Shown here: piece by piece, positions 13,849 through 22,024 of the stretch
How positions within the stretch are numbered: the stretch's first letter is position 1
Layout of the letters: every line of letters begins with the position of its first letter
Assembly (NCBI RefSeq): GCF_000384215.1
Contig: NZ_KB913032.1
Span: 1,079,021-1,143,020 of the forward strand
Direction: 5' to 3'
DNA length: 64,000 nucleotides
Source: Amycolatopsis alba DSM 44262
GTDB taxonomy: Bacteria > Actinomycetota > Actinomycetes > Mycobacteriales > Pseudonocardiaceae
Notes under the pieces: model-generated
Told to the model about the DNA's origin: nothing
Databases searched by the model: none
Seen by the model: only the letters and a program-made list of their open reading frames with translations
Translations under genes and position numbers: made by a program

Positions 13849-16750
13849 TCGGTTACCCGATTCGGCGGGATCTGCCCGAACCGCCGCTCAGCCCTCCCAA
13901 CTCAGCTTCTCCGTCCTCGGCCCGCTCGAAGCCGAGGTCGACGGTGTCCCCGTCCGTTTGGGCGGACGTCGTGAACAGCGTCTCCTCGCCGCCCTGCTGA
14001 TCAACGCGGGCAGGCTGGTCCCGGCGTCGTACCTGATCGGCACGATGTGGCCGGAGAACCCGCCGAAGACCGCGGTCCGCCAGGTCAGCAACGCGATCGC
14101 GCGGCTGCGGCACGACCTCGGCGTGGCACGGTCCGCCGTGGTCACCACCGGCTCCGCGTACCGCGTCGTCACCAGCAGCGCCTCGGTCGACTCGGTCCGT
14201 TTCGAGGCGGACTACAACCAGGGCGCCGAGTTCCTGGCGGCCGGGCTGATCTCCCAGGCGGCCGCGAAGCTCGCGGAAGCACTCGCGCTCTGGCGCGGAC
14301 CGGCCTTCGACGGCCTCGAAGGCGACGCCATCGAGCAGACGGCGCGAAGGCTCGACGAAGAACGCCTCGCCGCCAGCGAGCTCCTGATCGGCGCCCGGCT
14401 CCGGCTCGGCGAGACCGAAGCGGCCGCCCGCGAAGCCTTCGACCTGGCCGCCTGGCATCCCACCCGCGAGACCCTGCAGGTCCTCACCATGCTGGCGCTC
14501 TACCGGGCGGGCCGCGGCGCCGACGCGCTCCGGGCCTTCGACCGGACCAGGATCGCGCTCGCCGACGAGCTCGGTGTCGACCCGAGTGCCGAGCTGAGCG
14601 CGCTCCACCAGCAGATCCTGCGCACCGACACCGAACTGATGGAGGACGGTGCCCTCGTCCGGTACGGCGTCGGCGGGCTCCGGGCCGGAATGGACACCGG
14701 CGGACGGCGCGAGGACGCCGACGCGCAGAAGGCGCTCTTCCCCCGCCCCGCGCAGCTTCCCGCGGACCTCCCCGCGTTCGGTGGCCGCGCCGCCGAACTG
14801 CGGACCGTCCTCGAAATCGGCCAAGACGACTCGTCGACGGGGCCGCGGCTGATCGCGATCGACGGGATGCCAGGGGTCGGCAAGACAGCACTGGCCGTCC
14901 ACTCCGCGCACCGGCTCGCCCCGCTGTTCCCCGACGGGCAGCTCTTCGTGAACCTCGAAGGGTTCTCGCCGGCGGGCGACCCGGTCGATCCGGGGTCCGC
15001 GCTCGAGGCGCTGTTGCGGTCGCTCGGCATCCAGGGTTCGGACATCCCCGCCGGTACCGACCAGCGTGCCGCTTTGTTCCGCAGTTGCCTCGCCGGCAAA
15101 CGCGTGCTCGTGGTGCTGGACAACGCCATCGGGGCGGCTCAGGTGAACCCGCTGCTGCCCGGTTCGGCGAGCTGCTGCGTGCTGATCACCAGCCGGACCC
15201 GGCTCGTGGACCTCGACGGCGCCGAACTGCTCTCCCTGGAACCGTTCAGCCGGGCGGACGCGGTGGACCTGCTCGGCCGGATCGTCGGCCCCTCCCGGCT
15301 GAAGCGGGAATCCCCCGACGCGGCCGACCAGGTTGCGAGCCTGTGCGGCGACCTCCCGCTCGCGCTGGCGGTCACGGCGAGCCGGTTGCGGGCGCGGGCG
15401 TCGTGGACGCTCGACTTCGTCGCCAGGCAGTTGCGCGACGAGCGGAACCGGTTCGGCGAACTCACCGCGGGGGAACGCGACGTCGCAGGCGCTTTCCGAC
15501 TGTCCTATCTGAACTTGACCGAGGCCGAGCGCCGGGTGTTCCGCCGGTTGAGCCACCATCCCGGCGCCGCGTTCGACCTCCACTCGACGGCGGCCTTGGC
15601 CGAAGTGGATCTCGGCGAGGCCCGCCGCCTCGCCGAACGTCTCGTCGACGTGAATCTCCTGCGGCAGCCGTCGATGGACCGGTACGAGATGCACGACCTC
15701 CTCCGCAGCTACGGCCGCGAACTTCTGCTCGCGGAGGAGCCGGAACACCTGCGCGAGGCGATGATGCGGCGGCTGTTCGACTACTACCGCAGCACCGTCG
15801 CGGCCGCGATGGAGTTCATCGATCCGGACTCCGAAGACGAACCGGGCGGCCTCGAAGTGCCGAAGAGCGAGTTCGGGCAGTCGTTCGCCGACTACGACCA
15901 GGCCGCGCACTGGATGGACGCTCAATGGCAGAACGTCCTGCCGGTGGCCGTCGCGATGAACAACCATCAGCGGTACTCGGACCTCGTGCTCTTCTGTTCG
16001 GCGGTCTGGCGCTACTTCGACAACCGCGGCTACTACCGCCAGGCCAGGGAACTGGAGACCCTCGCCCTGTCCGCCGCGCGGGTCACCGGGAACGTGGTCC
16101 TCGAGTACCAGGCCCTGCACATGTACGCGCTGACCCTGTGGCGGCTCAACGAGTTCACCGAGGCGAACCGGCTGTTCAACGAAGTGTTCGAACTGGCCTC
16201 GACCACCGGCGACGTCCGGATGCAGTGCCGGGCCAGGGGCAATTCGGGCGTCACCCACTGGCTCAAGGGCGAGTCCGACCAGGCGATCGAGCACCTCGGG
16301 TGGGTCCGCGAGACCGCCCACGCCCACGGCAGCGTGCTGATCGAGGCCCGCGCCAGGCATCGGATCGGGCTGATCCACACCGAGAACAGCCGATATTCCG
16401 AAGCCGCCGAGGAACTCGACCAAGCGCTGAGACTGGCCCACGAGAACGAATCACCCGATCTCGAGGCGGAATGCTTTCTTGCTCTCGGTATCAATTCGCG
16501 TGCCCTCGGCGATGGCGCACTCGCGGTCGCCCAGTTCACCACCGCGGTGGAAGTGCTCGAATCGACCGGTAATCGCAGCATGCTGCCCATCGCCCACAAG
16601 GAGATGGCGGCCGCGTTCGACATTCTCGGTGAGCAGCTGAATGCGGAACGTCATCGCCGGTTCGCATTGCGCTTATACACCGATCTCGGCATTTTGGAAT
16701 CCCCCGAGGCCCGTGAACTCAAACAGCATCTGAACGATTACTCGGCGTAA
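13838..16750 (+). CDS. SARP-NB-ARC-TPR transcriptional regulator (AfsR-like)
   Basis: A 970-residue STAND regulator. Order: OmpR-type winged helix (about 22-105, LSFSVLGPLEAEVDGVPVRLGG, WPENPPKTAVRQVSNAIARLR); bacterial transcriptional activation domain (about 110-260); NB-ARC ATPase (P-loop GMPGVGKTAL about 345, Walker-B-like KRVLVVLDN about 428); C-terminal TPR repeats (about 690-960). Such proteins activate secondary-metabolite genes on sensing a ligand through the TPRs. The next two genes, a 40-residue peptide and a SagB-like dehydrogenase, are same-strand and close (81 and 53 nt gaps), so they are the obvious targets. ATG 13838 lacks a ribosome-binding site and is overlapped by a short leader ORF. 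Confidence 0.92.
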   Translation: MTADRLPDSAGSARTAAQPSQLSFSVLGPLEAEVDGVPVRLGGRREQRLLAALLINAGRLVPASYLIGTMWPENPPKTAVRQVSNAIARLRHDLGVARSAVVTTGSAYRVVTSSASVDSVRFEADYNQGAEFLAAGLISQAAAKLAEALALWRGPAFDGLEGDAIEQTARRLDEERLAASELLIGARLRLGETEAAAREAFDLAAWHPTRETLQVLTMLALYRAGRGADALRAFDRTRIALADELGVDPSAELSALHQQILRTDTELMEDGALVRYGVGGLRAGMDTGGRREDADAQKALFPRPAQLPADLPAFGGRAAELRTVLEIGQDDSSTGPRLIAIDGMPGVGKTALAVHSAHRLAPLFPDGQLFVNLEGFSPAGDPVDPGSALEALLRSLGIQGSDIPAGTDQRAALFRSCLAGKRVLVVLDNAIGAAQVNPLLPGSASCCVLITSRTRLVDLDGAELLSLEPFSRADAVDLLGRIVGPSRLKRESPDAADQVASLCGDLPLALAVTASRLRARASWTLDFVARQLRDERNRFGELTAGERDVAGAFRLSYLNLTEAERRVFRRLSHHPGAAFDLHSTAALAEVDLGEARRLAERLVDVNLLRQPSMDRYEMHDLLRSYGRELLLAEEPEHLREAMMRRLFDYYRSTVAAAMEFIDPDSEDEPGGLEVPKSEFGQSFADYDQAAHWMDAQWQNVLPVAVAMNNHQRYSDLVLFCSAVWRYFDNRGYYRQARELETLALSAARVTGNVVLEYQALHMYALTLWRLNEFTEANRLFNEVFELASTTGDVRMQCRARGNSGVTHWLKGESDQAIEHLGWVRETAHAHGSVLIEARARHRIGLIHTENSRYSEAAEELDQALRLAHENESPDLEAECFLALGINSRALGDGALAVAQFTTAVEVLESTGNRSMLPIAHKEMAAAFDILGEQLNAERHRRFALRLYTDLGILESPEARELKQHLNDYSA

Positions 16751-16831
16751 TTCGTCGTTCCTCTACGGTACTCTGTTGGTGTAGGTATATTCGCTTGACC
16801 GGAGTAACCGCTCACGGAGAGGATCGGCGAC

Positions 16832-16954
16832 ATGCACGATGATGACGACGACGAGTTCTTGTACGAGCTTGAAGCTGAGTACAAGGCACAGAGCACCTGG
16901 GGCGGGTTCGAGCCGCCGCCGAACGGCGGGCCTCCTTTCCGTCCGCGACGCTGA
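16832..16954 (+). CDS. 40-residue acidic peptide, candidate RiPP precursor
   Basis: The ATG at 16832 follows GGAGAGGA (16816-16823) by 8 nt. The 40-residue product has a strongly acidic N-terminal half (H-DDDDD-E, then FLYELEAEYKAQ) that could be a helical leader. The C-terminal half is Trp/Phe/Gly/Pro-rich (STWGGFEPPPNGGPPF) and ends RPRR. It has no Cys and only one Ser and one Thr, so classical thiazole or lanthionine chemistry is not possible. It sits between a SARP activator and a SagB-like flavin dehydrogenase, the layout expected for a modified-peptide locus. I do not recognise the family. The RiPP role is inference from composition and context. Confidence 0.65.
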   Translation: MHDDDDDEFLYELEAEYKAQSTWGGFEPPPNGGPPFRPRR

Positions 16955-17007
16955 ATAACCTGAAGTATTCGGAAAGTATTACTGGGGACTGGGGCGCAAG
17001 ACTTTCG

Positions 17008-18081
17008 ATGCTGGTAAGGGTTTCCACTTGCGGAACGCTCTATTGGTCCGAGGGCGACGTCATCTGGGACGATCACCTCGGACATCGCCAGCTCAAACTC
17101 GCCGAAGGAACAGAACGCGTCCTGCGATGGTTCAGTTCTTGGCGCGAACCGGAATCGGTCCGTGAAGCGGACGAGAACCCCGAGACAGGGGAAAGACTCG
17201 TCCGTATCGCGCGAGCGATGATCCGGTACGACGTGCTGGTGATCAAAGGTTCTTCCCGGCAACAACGGGAAGAAGAGATCCTTCGGGATTGGGGTCCTTG
17301 GGGAACGTCCGCGCGGGCGTTTCACTTCGGCACCCGATCCTTGCGTGAGACCGAGTTCACGGCCAGCGAAACAACGGCGAACTCCCTGCTGGAGAAGGCG
17401 AAGGCCAGCCCTCCGCCTTCTCCGGTGAGGCCTTCGGGCGAGTACGACGCGATAGCGCTGCCCGAACCGTCACCGGAACCGCTGAACGCGATCGGGCTCG
17501 GCGACGCGCTGAACAAGCGCCGAAGCACCCGCGAGTTCGGCGAAGAACCCATGCTGCTGCGTGACTTGAGCGCACTTCTCACCGCTGCCCGGCCGACGAG
17601 GCCGGAAACGCACTCCGACATCCCCGCCACCGGGAACGTCTTCAAGACGAGCCCGTCAGGTGGGGCGAGGCATCCGACGGACGTGTACGTCTACGCGAGG
17701 AACGTCGAGGGCCTGGATCGCGGGATCTACCGCTACGACGGGTTCCGGCACGGCCTCACGCCGCTGGACGGCAAAATCGACGACGACGAACTGATCGCGC
17801 TCGCCGGCGACCAGCGTTGGACCGGGAACGCCGGCGCGCTGCTGATCTACACCAGCGTCATCGAGCGGAACCAGTGGAAGTACCCGGTGAGCCGGACGTA
17901 TCGCGTGCTGCTGATGGACGTCGGGCACCTCAGCCAGACCGTCTACCTGCTGGCGACGGCACTCGGGCTGAACGTCACCTTCACCGCGGCGCTTCGCGAC
18001 GAACTGGTCGAGGACCTCCTCGGCTGCGATCCGGCGAACGAACTGGTGCTCGGGATGTCGGTGCTCGGCACTCGCCTGTGA
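17008..18081 (+). CDS. SagB-like FMN-dependent dehydrogenase
   Basis: A 357-residue protein. The N-terminal ~130 residues (from CGTLYWSEGDVIWDDH to WGPWGTSARAFHFGTRS) match the region preceding the flavoprotein in SagB-type dehydrogenases. The nitroreductase fold follows from about 168: NKRRSTREFGEEPML (FMN phosphate contact), TSPSGGARHPTDVYVYA, VSRTYRVLLMDVGHLSQTVYLLATALGL. SagB enzymes oxidise azolines to azoles in modified peptides, working with a YcaO cyclodehydratase. No YcaO is present here and the adjacent peptide has no Cys, so the substrate must differ. ATG 17008 has only weak GGGGACTGGGG upstream; coupling to the peptide mRNA is likely. Confidence 0.82.
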   Translation: MLVRVSTCGTLYWSEGDVIWDDHLGHRQLKLAEGTERVLRWFSSWREPESVREADENPETGERLVRIARAMIRYDVLVIKGSSRQQREEEILRDWGPWGTSARAFHFGTRSLRETEFTASETTANSLLEKAKASPPPSPVRPSGEYDAIALPEPSPEPLNAIGLGDALNKRRSTREFGEEPMLLRDLSALLTAARPTRPETHSDIPATGNVFKTSPSGGARHPTDVYVYARNVEGLDRGIYRYDGFRHGLTPLDGKIDDDELIALAGDQRWTGNAGALLIYTSVIERNQWKYPVSRTYRVLLMDVGHLSQTVYLLATALGLNVTFTAALRDELVEDLLGCDPANELVLGMSVLGTRL

Positions 18082-18135
18082 TGACTTTCGGCCGGGTTGC
18101 CTTTGGTGGGTCCGACGGGGCTGTCGTGGCTTGTC

Positions 18136-18201
18136 GCCGTTTTCCGGCAACGGCTGCCTGGGCGGTCTTGGGGGCAGATCGGGGCGTGGCCGTTTTCCGG
18201 C
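18136..18201. repeat. Two copies of a 13-bp hairpin-forming repeat
   Basis: GCCGTTTTCCGGC occurs at 18136-18148 and 18189-18201, each a 4-bp stem with a TTTTC-type loop. They lie between the converging SagB-like and HNH genes and may act as weak terminators. Confidence 0.45.
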
Positions 18202-18208
18202 GACGGGG

Positions 18209-19435
18209 TCAGAACGGTGGTGGCTCGTCTGTCGGGCGGGGTTCGTGCAGCGGCGGCGGTGAGCTGTCGTAGGTCTGCCCTGTCGGGGTGGTGATGGTGA
18301 GAGTGCCATCAGGGGCGAGCGTGTAGGTCCAGCCGGGTTCGTCCTTGAGCCGATGGTCGCGGCGGCACAGATCAACCAGATCGGTGACGCTCGTATGGCC
18401 ACCGAATTGCCACGGCACGGAATGATCGAGATCGCAGGCCTGGGCAACCCGGTGGCAGCCGGGTCTTCGGCACTCACGGTCCCGCACCCGCACGAACTCA
18501 CCCACGCCCGCCGTCGGCCGATACCGCTCCCGCCCCAGATCCAGCACCTGCCCCGACAACGGGTCCGTGATGATCCGCCGCAACACCGTGTCCGCACCTG
18601 AGGCGATCTCCCGCGCCAGCGGAGCCGGGAGGGGACCGTGCCCGGCCAGATCCGCGGGATCCTCATTGAGACCGAGATAGGTGTTCAAGTCCATATACAG
18701 GAACACCTCCGACCGTTCCGTCTTCCCGCCCTTCCCACCGAGCAGGAGATCGAGAGCAACATCGGCACGGAGCTGGTCGAGGCTGCGGGTCTCACCATCC
18801 GCCCGGAGCGCCCGCGCTTCCCTGTCGATCCGGGTGTAGGCCGCGGCCACCTTCTCCACCGGACCGTCCTCCACCTCCAGCGACGCCACCCCCGCCCCAC
18901 CATGACGCACCGTCAACCGACGACCATCGCGAAAATGCTTGGCACGCCGGGCAGCACCCTCCCGATCCGCCGTGTTCGCCGCGCGGCTCGCGGCTTTGCG
19001 GATCTGCTCGGTGTTCTTCCCCGCCAACCGATCCTCCAGCAACGCGTCCACGGCGAGCGCGTTCTCCTTCGACAACCATGCGGTCGCGGCAGCGACCTTC
19101 GCCGCCCCCGCTCCACTCAACAATCCGCGGTCCATCAAACCGAGGGTGCAGGGCAAGCGGGTGGTCAACGCCCGTGCCGTGGAGACCAGCGCGCCCGCAT
19201 GACCGTCCACAACGGACAATGCCAACGCCACCTCCTGCACCACGCTCGACGCACCATCACGATGACACGACAGCCGCGCGATCGCACGGAACCGCACCGC
19301 CTCCAACCGCGCGATATCCGCCGACGCGGCCTGCGCCACAGCGACACACTCCTCGGCGTTCAGAGTGTCAGGGTCCTTGTATGAAGCCAAAAAGGCTCTA
19401 TCGGTGTCCACGACAAGAACCGTACAACCACCCAC
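18209..19435 (-). CDS. DUF222/13E12-family HNH endonuclease
   Basis: A roughly 408-residue protein. The N-terminal ~300 residues are the DUF222 (13E12 repeat) domain (DIARLEAVRFRAIARL, LDQLRADVALDLLLG). An HNH nuclease motif follows: RDRECRRPGCHRVAQACDLDHSVPWQFGG, then DLCRRDHRLK, with both zinc-binding Cys pairs and the catalytic His. A Pro-rich tail ends in TDEPPPF. These genes are multi-copy in mycobacteria and relatives and may be mobile or repair-linked; their function is unsettled. GTG 19435 is chosen to start after the upstream methyltransferase stop; GTG 19411 or a start up to 19525 is possible. Confidence 0.85.
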   Translation of the reverse strand: MGGCTVLVVDTDRAFLASYKDPDTLNAEECVAVAQAASADIARLEAVRFRAIARLSCHRDGASSVVQEVALALSVVDGHAGALVSTARALTTRLPCTLGLMDRGLLSGAGAAKVAAATAWLSKENALAVDALLEDRLAGKNTEQIRKAASRAANTADREGAARRAKHFRDGRRLTVRHGGAGVASLEVEDGPVEKVAAAYTRIDREARALRADGETRSLDQLRADVALDLLLGGKGGKTERSEVFLYMDLNTYLGLNEDPADLAGHGPLPAPLAREIASGADTVLRRIITDPLSGQVLDLGRERYRPTAGVGEFVRVRDRECRRPGCHRVAQACDLDHSVPWQFGGHTSVTDLVDLCRRDHRLKDEPGWTYTLAPDGTLTITTPTGQTYDSSPPPLHEPRPTDEPPPF

Positions 19436-19452
19436 CGACAATTCCCGGTCGC

Positions 19453-20157
19453 TCAACTCACCCCTGACGCCAAGAACTGCGGCACCGCGATCCGGCCGCC
19501 GTTCCCAACCTGCTCCGACAGCCAAATCTCCCCCTCCTCAAAGGAAACCGCCCCCATCCGCACAGCCACCTCCGCCAACCCCCGCGCGAACGATTCGCCG
19601 CCGAGGAACCCGACGATCACCTCCACCGAGAACTCACGAAACCCTTTCCCCGCAAGCAGTCGCTGGAAACCGCGCGCGATCCGGGGCGCGGCGATCACCG
19701 AGGCGCGGGCGCGCACGATCTCCCGTGTCAGCGCCGGATAAGAGGAATCGATCATCAGCCCCTCCCAGTCGGGCCCGGACAACACGATCCTCCCGCCAGG
19801 GATCAGCACCCGCCGCGCTTCCGCGAGAGCGAGCTCCGGTTCCGCCAGCTCGTGGAACACTTTGTCCGCCCGGTATCCCGCGAACCCGCCGTCCACCGGC
19901 AGCGCGTAAGCGTCCCCGGCCCGGAAGTCCGCCTCAGGCGAACGTCGCCGGGCCTCGTCGACCATCTCGGACGAGAGGTCGACACCGACCGCGCGGAATC
20001 CCAGCGACGACAGTTCGGACACGGCCAGCCCGGCGCCGCAGCCGACGTCGATCACCGCGGCACCGGGTTCGAGCCGGAGCAGTTCGTAGGTCCGGGCCCG
20101 CAGTTCGGCGGCGCCCGGCAGGGCATCGGCGGCGTCGAGCCGCTGCAACATGGACAT
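19453..20157 (-). CDS. Class I SAM-dependent methyltransferase
   Basis: A 234-residue methyltransferase. Motif I is VIDVGCGAGLAVSEL. The acidic residue contacting SAM ribose is in AVGVDLSSEMVDEARRR. Motif II region is FRAGDAYALPVDGG, and the post-motif segment is EARRVLIPGGRIVLSG. The substrate is unknown. ATG 20157 was chosen because earlier in-frame starts would lie inside the merR promoter or gene. It is divergent from a MerR regulator 28 nt away and is preceded by a MerR-type promoter with a 19-bp spacer, so it is probably a MerR target. Confidence 0.85.
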   Translation of the reverse strand: MSMLQRLDAADALPGAAELRARTYELLRLEPGAAVIDVGCGAGLAVSELSSLGFRAVGVDLSSEMVDEARRRSPEADFRAGDAYALPVDGGFAGYRADKVFHELAEPELALAEARRVLIPGGRIVLSGPDWEGLMIDSSYPALTREIVRARASVIAAPRIARGFQRLLAGKGFREFSVEVIVGFLGGESFARGLAEVAVRMGAVSFEEGEIWLSEQVGNGGRIAVPQFLASGVS

Positions 20158-20164
20158 ACCGGTG

Positions 20165-20195
20165 ATCGTCCGACTTAATGACGACATGAAGTCAA
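20165..20195 (-). promoter_or_regulatory. MerR-type promoter of the methyltransferase gene
   Basis: On the minus strand a -35 TTGACT (20195-20190) and a -10 GACGAT (20170-20165) are separated by 19 nt, the over-long spacer typical of MerR-activated promoters. An inverted repeat ACTTAAT-N6-ATGAAGT (20173-20192, 6 of 7 matching) fills the spacer. It overlaps the merR start codon, so autoregulation is likely. Confidence 0.6.
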
Positions 20196-20566
20196 GCACC
20201 TTGAGCGTCGGCGAGGTCGCGGAGCGCTTCGGCCTGGCCACGCACGTCCTGCGCCATTGGGAATCCGTCGGCCTCCTCAAGCCGGCGCGGTCAGGCGACC
20301 GGAGGCGGTACGACGACGCTGATCTGTACCGCGTCTCGGTCATCCTGCGCGCGAAGGAGGCAGGTCTCAGCCTCGACGGCATCCGCGAGATGTTTCAGAA
20401 GCCCGGAGAACGAGAGGCGGTTCTCAGGCGCCACAAGGAAGAACTCACGCGGCGTATCGCGGCCGCGCAGGCCTCGCTCGCGATCGTCGACTGCGCTCTC
20501 GGGTGCGAGCACGACGACTTCACCCAGTGCGCGCACTTCCGCGCGGCGGTGGCGCGGGCCGGTTGA
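20186..20566 (+). CDS. MerR family transcriptional regulator
   Basis: A 126-residue MerR protein. The winged HTH is at the N-terminus (LSVGEVAERFGLATHVLRHWESVGLLKPARSGDRRRYDDADL), followed by the dimerisation helix and a Cys-containing tail (CALGCEHDDFTQCAHF). Tails of this type occur in MerR proteins of uncertain ligand; metal or thiol sensing is possible. ATG 20186 lies inside the operator, so the mRNA has little or no leader. Divergent from the methyltransferase, its probable target. Confidence 0.88.
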   Translation: MKSSTLSVGEVAERFGLATHVLRHWESVGLLKPARSGDRRRYDDADLYRVSVILRAKEAGLSLDGIREMFQKPGEREAVLRRHKEELTRRIAAAQASLAIVDCALGCEHDDFTQCAHFRAAVARAG

Positions 20567-20583
20567 GCCCGGCCCGCGCCACC
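20548..20583. terminator. Bidirectional hairpin between merR and DUF305 gene
   Basis: A perfect 15-bp GC-rich stem (20548-20562 with 20569-20583) has a 6-nt loop and includes the merR stop codon. It lies between two convergent genes. There is no T-run, as is common for actinomycete terminators. Confidence 0.75.
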
Positions 20584-20590
20584 GTCCTGC

Positions 20591-21133
20591 TCAGCCGAGC
20601 AACGCGCGCATCTCGGCGATCTCGGCCTGCTGGCCGTCGATCACCTTCTGCGCCAAGGCTTTCACCTCGGCGTTGCGGCCCTGCTGCAGCGCGGTCCTCG
20701 CCATCGCGAGCGCGCCCTCGTGGTGCTTGACCATCATTTCGAGCCACTGCCTGTCGAACGCGGCATCCTTGGCTTGACCGAGTTTCGCGAGCTCGTCCTC
20801 GGTCATCATGCCGGACATCGAGCCGTGCGCGGAGTGCTCACCCGACGGCGCCACTCCCCAGCCCTTCAGCAATCCGGTCAGCTGCCGGATCTCCGGATCC
20901 TGTGCCTGCCGGATCCGCGCCGCGAGATCGACGACCTTCGCGTTGCGGGTGCGGCCGTCGACGAGTTTCGCCATCGCGAGCGCCTGTTCGTGGTGCGGGA
21001 TCATCCCTTGTGCGAACGTGACGTCGGCCTGGTCGTGCCCGCCGGAAGCGGTGTCGGAGCTCGCGCAGCCGGTGAGCACGGCGAAGGAGGCCAGGGCGGC
21101 GAGCGCCACCCTGACCAGTTTCCTGCTGGTCAT
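20591..21133 (-). CDS. DUF305 lipoprotein
   Basis: A 180-residue lipoprotein with a signal peptide and lipobox LTGC (Cys at about 22). Two DUF305 halves carry conserved His pairs: FAQGMIPHHEQALAMAKL and WLEMMVKHHEGALAMAR. A Met/His-rich linker (EHSAHGSMSGMM) separates them. DUF305 proteins are often near copper or other metal-resistance genes and are thought to bind metal at the cell surface. Here it is the last of three same-strand genes including an ArsR sensor, so a metal role is likely. Confidence 0.87.
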   Translation of the reverse strand: MTSRKLVRVALAALASFAVLTGCASSDTASGGHDQADVTFAQGMIPHHEQALAMAKLVDGRTRNAKVVDLAARIRQAQDPEIRQLTGLLKGWGVAPSGEHSAHGSMSGMMTEDELAKLGQAKDAAFDRQWLEMMVKHHEGALAMARTALQQGRNAEVKALAQKVIDGQQAEIAEMRALLG

Positions 21134-21180
21134 GAATCTTCCTCAAGTCGGTTTCGGGCAGGGCGAGACGTGCTCGCCTG

Positions 21181-21558
21181 TCACACCCGCAACACGCAGA
21201 GGAAGGACAATCGCTCCGGAACCGGTCTCCAGCGCGGCGGATCACGGCCCGACGCCGAACCGCCGCCCTGCCACGCCGTCCACGTCCCCACTGCCCGTCC
21301 AATTCGGACCAGCAGCCAGGTGACGATCAGCAGCACGGCCGCGGCGAGCACCGCGAGACACAGATGCAGTCCACTGTGTCCGCCGTCGTCGTGCGAAGGA
21401 GTGTCCGCACAGCACGGATCCGCCATCGCGACAGCGGCGGTCTCGTGCCCCGCGCCGTGGCCGGATCCGGCGATGACGTGATGCATGCCGACCAGCCCCA
21501 GCGCCACCACGCACAACAACAGCCACCGCAGGGCGGCCGGGTACGAGGACTGGGTCAC
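21181..21558 (-). CDS. DUF6153-like small membrane protein
   Basis: A 125-residue protein with two membrane helices (about 9-27, RWLLLCVVALGLVGMHHVIA; about 65-85, LHLCLAVLAAAVLLIVTWLL). The loop between them is rich in His, Cys and Asp (HGAGHETAAVAMADPCCADTPSHDDGGH), suitable for metal binding. This plan matches the actinobacterial DUF6153 family, from memory. GTG 21558. It lies 47 nt from the DUF305 gene and 19 nt from the ArsR gene on the same strand, so the three are probably one transcript. Confidence 0.7.
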   Translation of the reverse strand: MTQSSYPAALRWLLLCVVALGLVGMHHVIAGSGHGAGHETAAVAMADPCCADTPSHDDGGHSGLHLCLAVLAAAVLLIVTWLLVRIGRAVGTWTAWQGGGSASGRDPPRWRPVPERLSFLCVLRV

Positions 21559-21577
21559 CCCTTCACCGTAGCCGGAT

Positions 21578-21949
21578 TCAGCGCGCCGCCGGTCGATGGG
21601 GCTTCGCCGTCGAATGCAGTGCGGGGATGTCGCGATCGATGTGGTCGGCGTGGAACAACGCCTGCGCGAGCAGGCCGCGGACGTGGTCGTTGGCCGCCGA
21701 GTAGTAGACGAAAGTCCCTTCGCGACGGCCCTTGACCAGTCCCGCGAGCCGCAGTTTCGCGAGGTGCTGACTGACCGCCGTCGGCGCCGCGCCCGCCAGT
21801 TCCGCGAGGCAGGCGACCGAGGACTCGCCCTGCAGGAGCGCCCAGAGGACCTTGATCCGGGTCGGATCCGCGAGCAGCCGGAACGTCTCCGCGGCCAGGT
21901 GGACCTGTTCCTCGGTGGGCATCTCGAAATCCGGAACCGACTCGTGCAT
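21578..21949 (-). CDS. ArsR/SmtB family metal sensor
   Basis: A 123-residue ArsR protein. The HTH is at about 43-90 (SVACLAELAGAAPTAVSQHLAKLRLAGLVKGRREG, then FVYYSAANDHV). The C-terminal helix holds several His and Asp (ALFHADHIDRDIPALHSTAKPH), resembling the alpha-5 zinc, nickel or cobalt site of CzrA/NmtR-type sensors. A Cys in the HTH is also present. It is divergent from the CDF exporter and a TATCTGC-N8-GCAGATA operator lies between them. Which metal it senses is not settled by sequence. Confidence 0.9.
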   Translation of the reverse strand: MHESVPDFEMPTEEQVHLAAETFRLLADPTRIKVLWALLQGESSVACLAELAGAAPTAVSQHLAKLRLAGLVKGRREGTFVYYSAANDHVRGLLAQALFHADHIDRDIPALHSTAKPHRPAAR

Positions 21950-21974
21950 GCCGGGAGGATACCCGCTACCCTTC

Positions 21975-22004
21975 TATCTGCGTATCTGCATGACTGCGCA
22001 GATA
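21975..22004. promoter_or_regulatory. ArsR operator between arsR-like and CDF genes
   Basis: TATCTGC (21983-21989) and GCAGATA (21998-22004) form a 7-bp inverted repeat with an 8-nt gap. A third direct copy, TATCTGC, lies at 21975-21981. This is the form of an ArsR/SmtB operator. Both divergent promoters must overlap it. Confidence 0.7.
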
Positions 22005-22024
22005 ACATGAGAGTGAGGCGGGAA

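Noticed and set aside
13853..16441. An 862-codon open frame on the minus strand opposite the SARP gene
   Set aside because: High-GC shadow frame. Its translation shows no domain, while the + strand frame has complete SARP, NB-ARC and TPR motifs.
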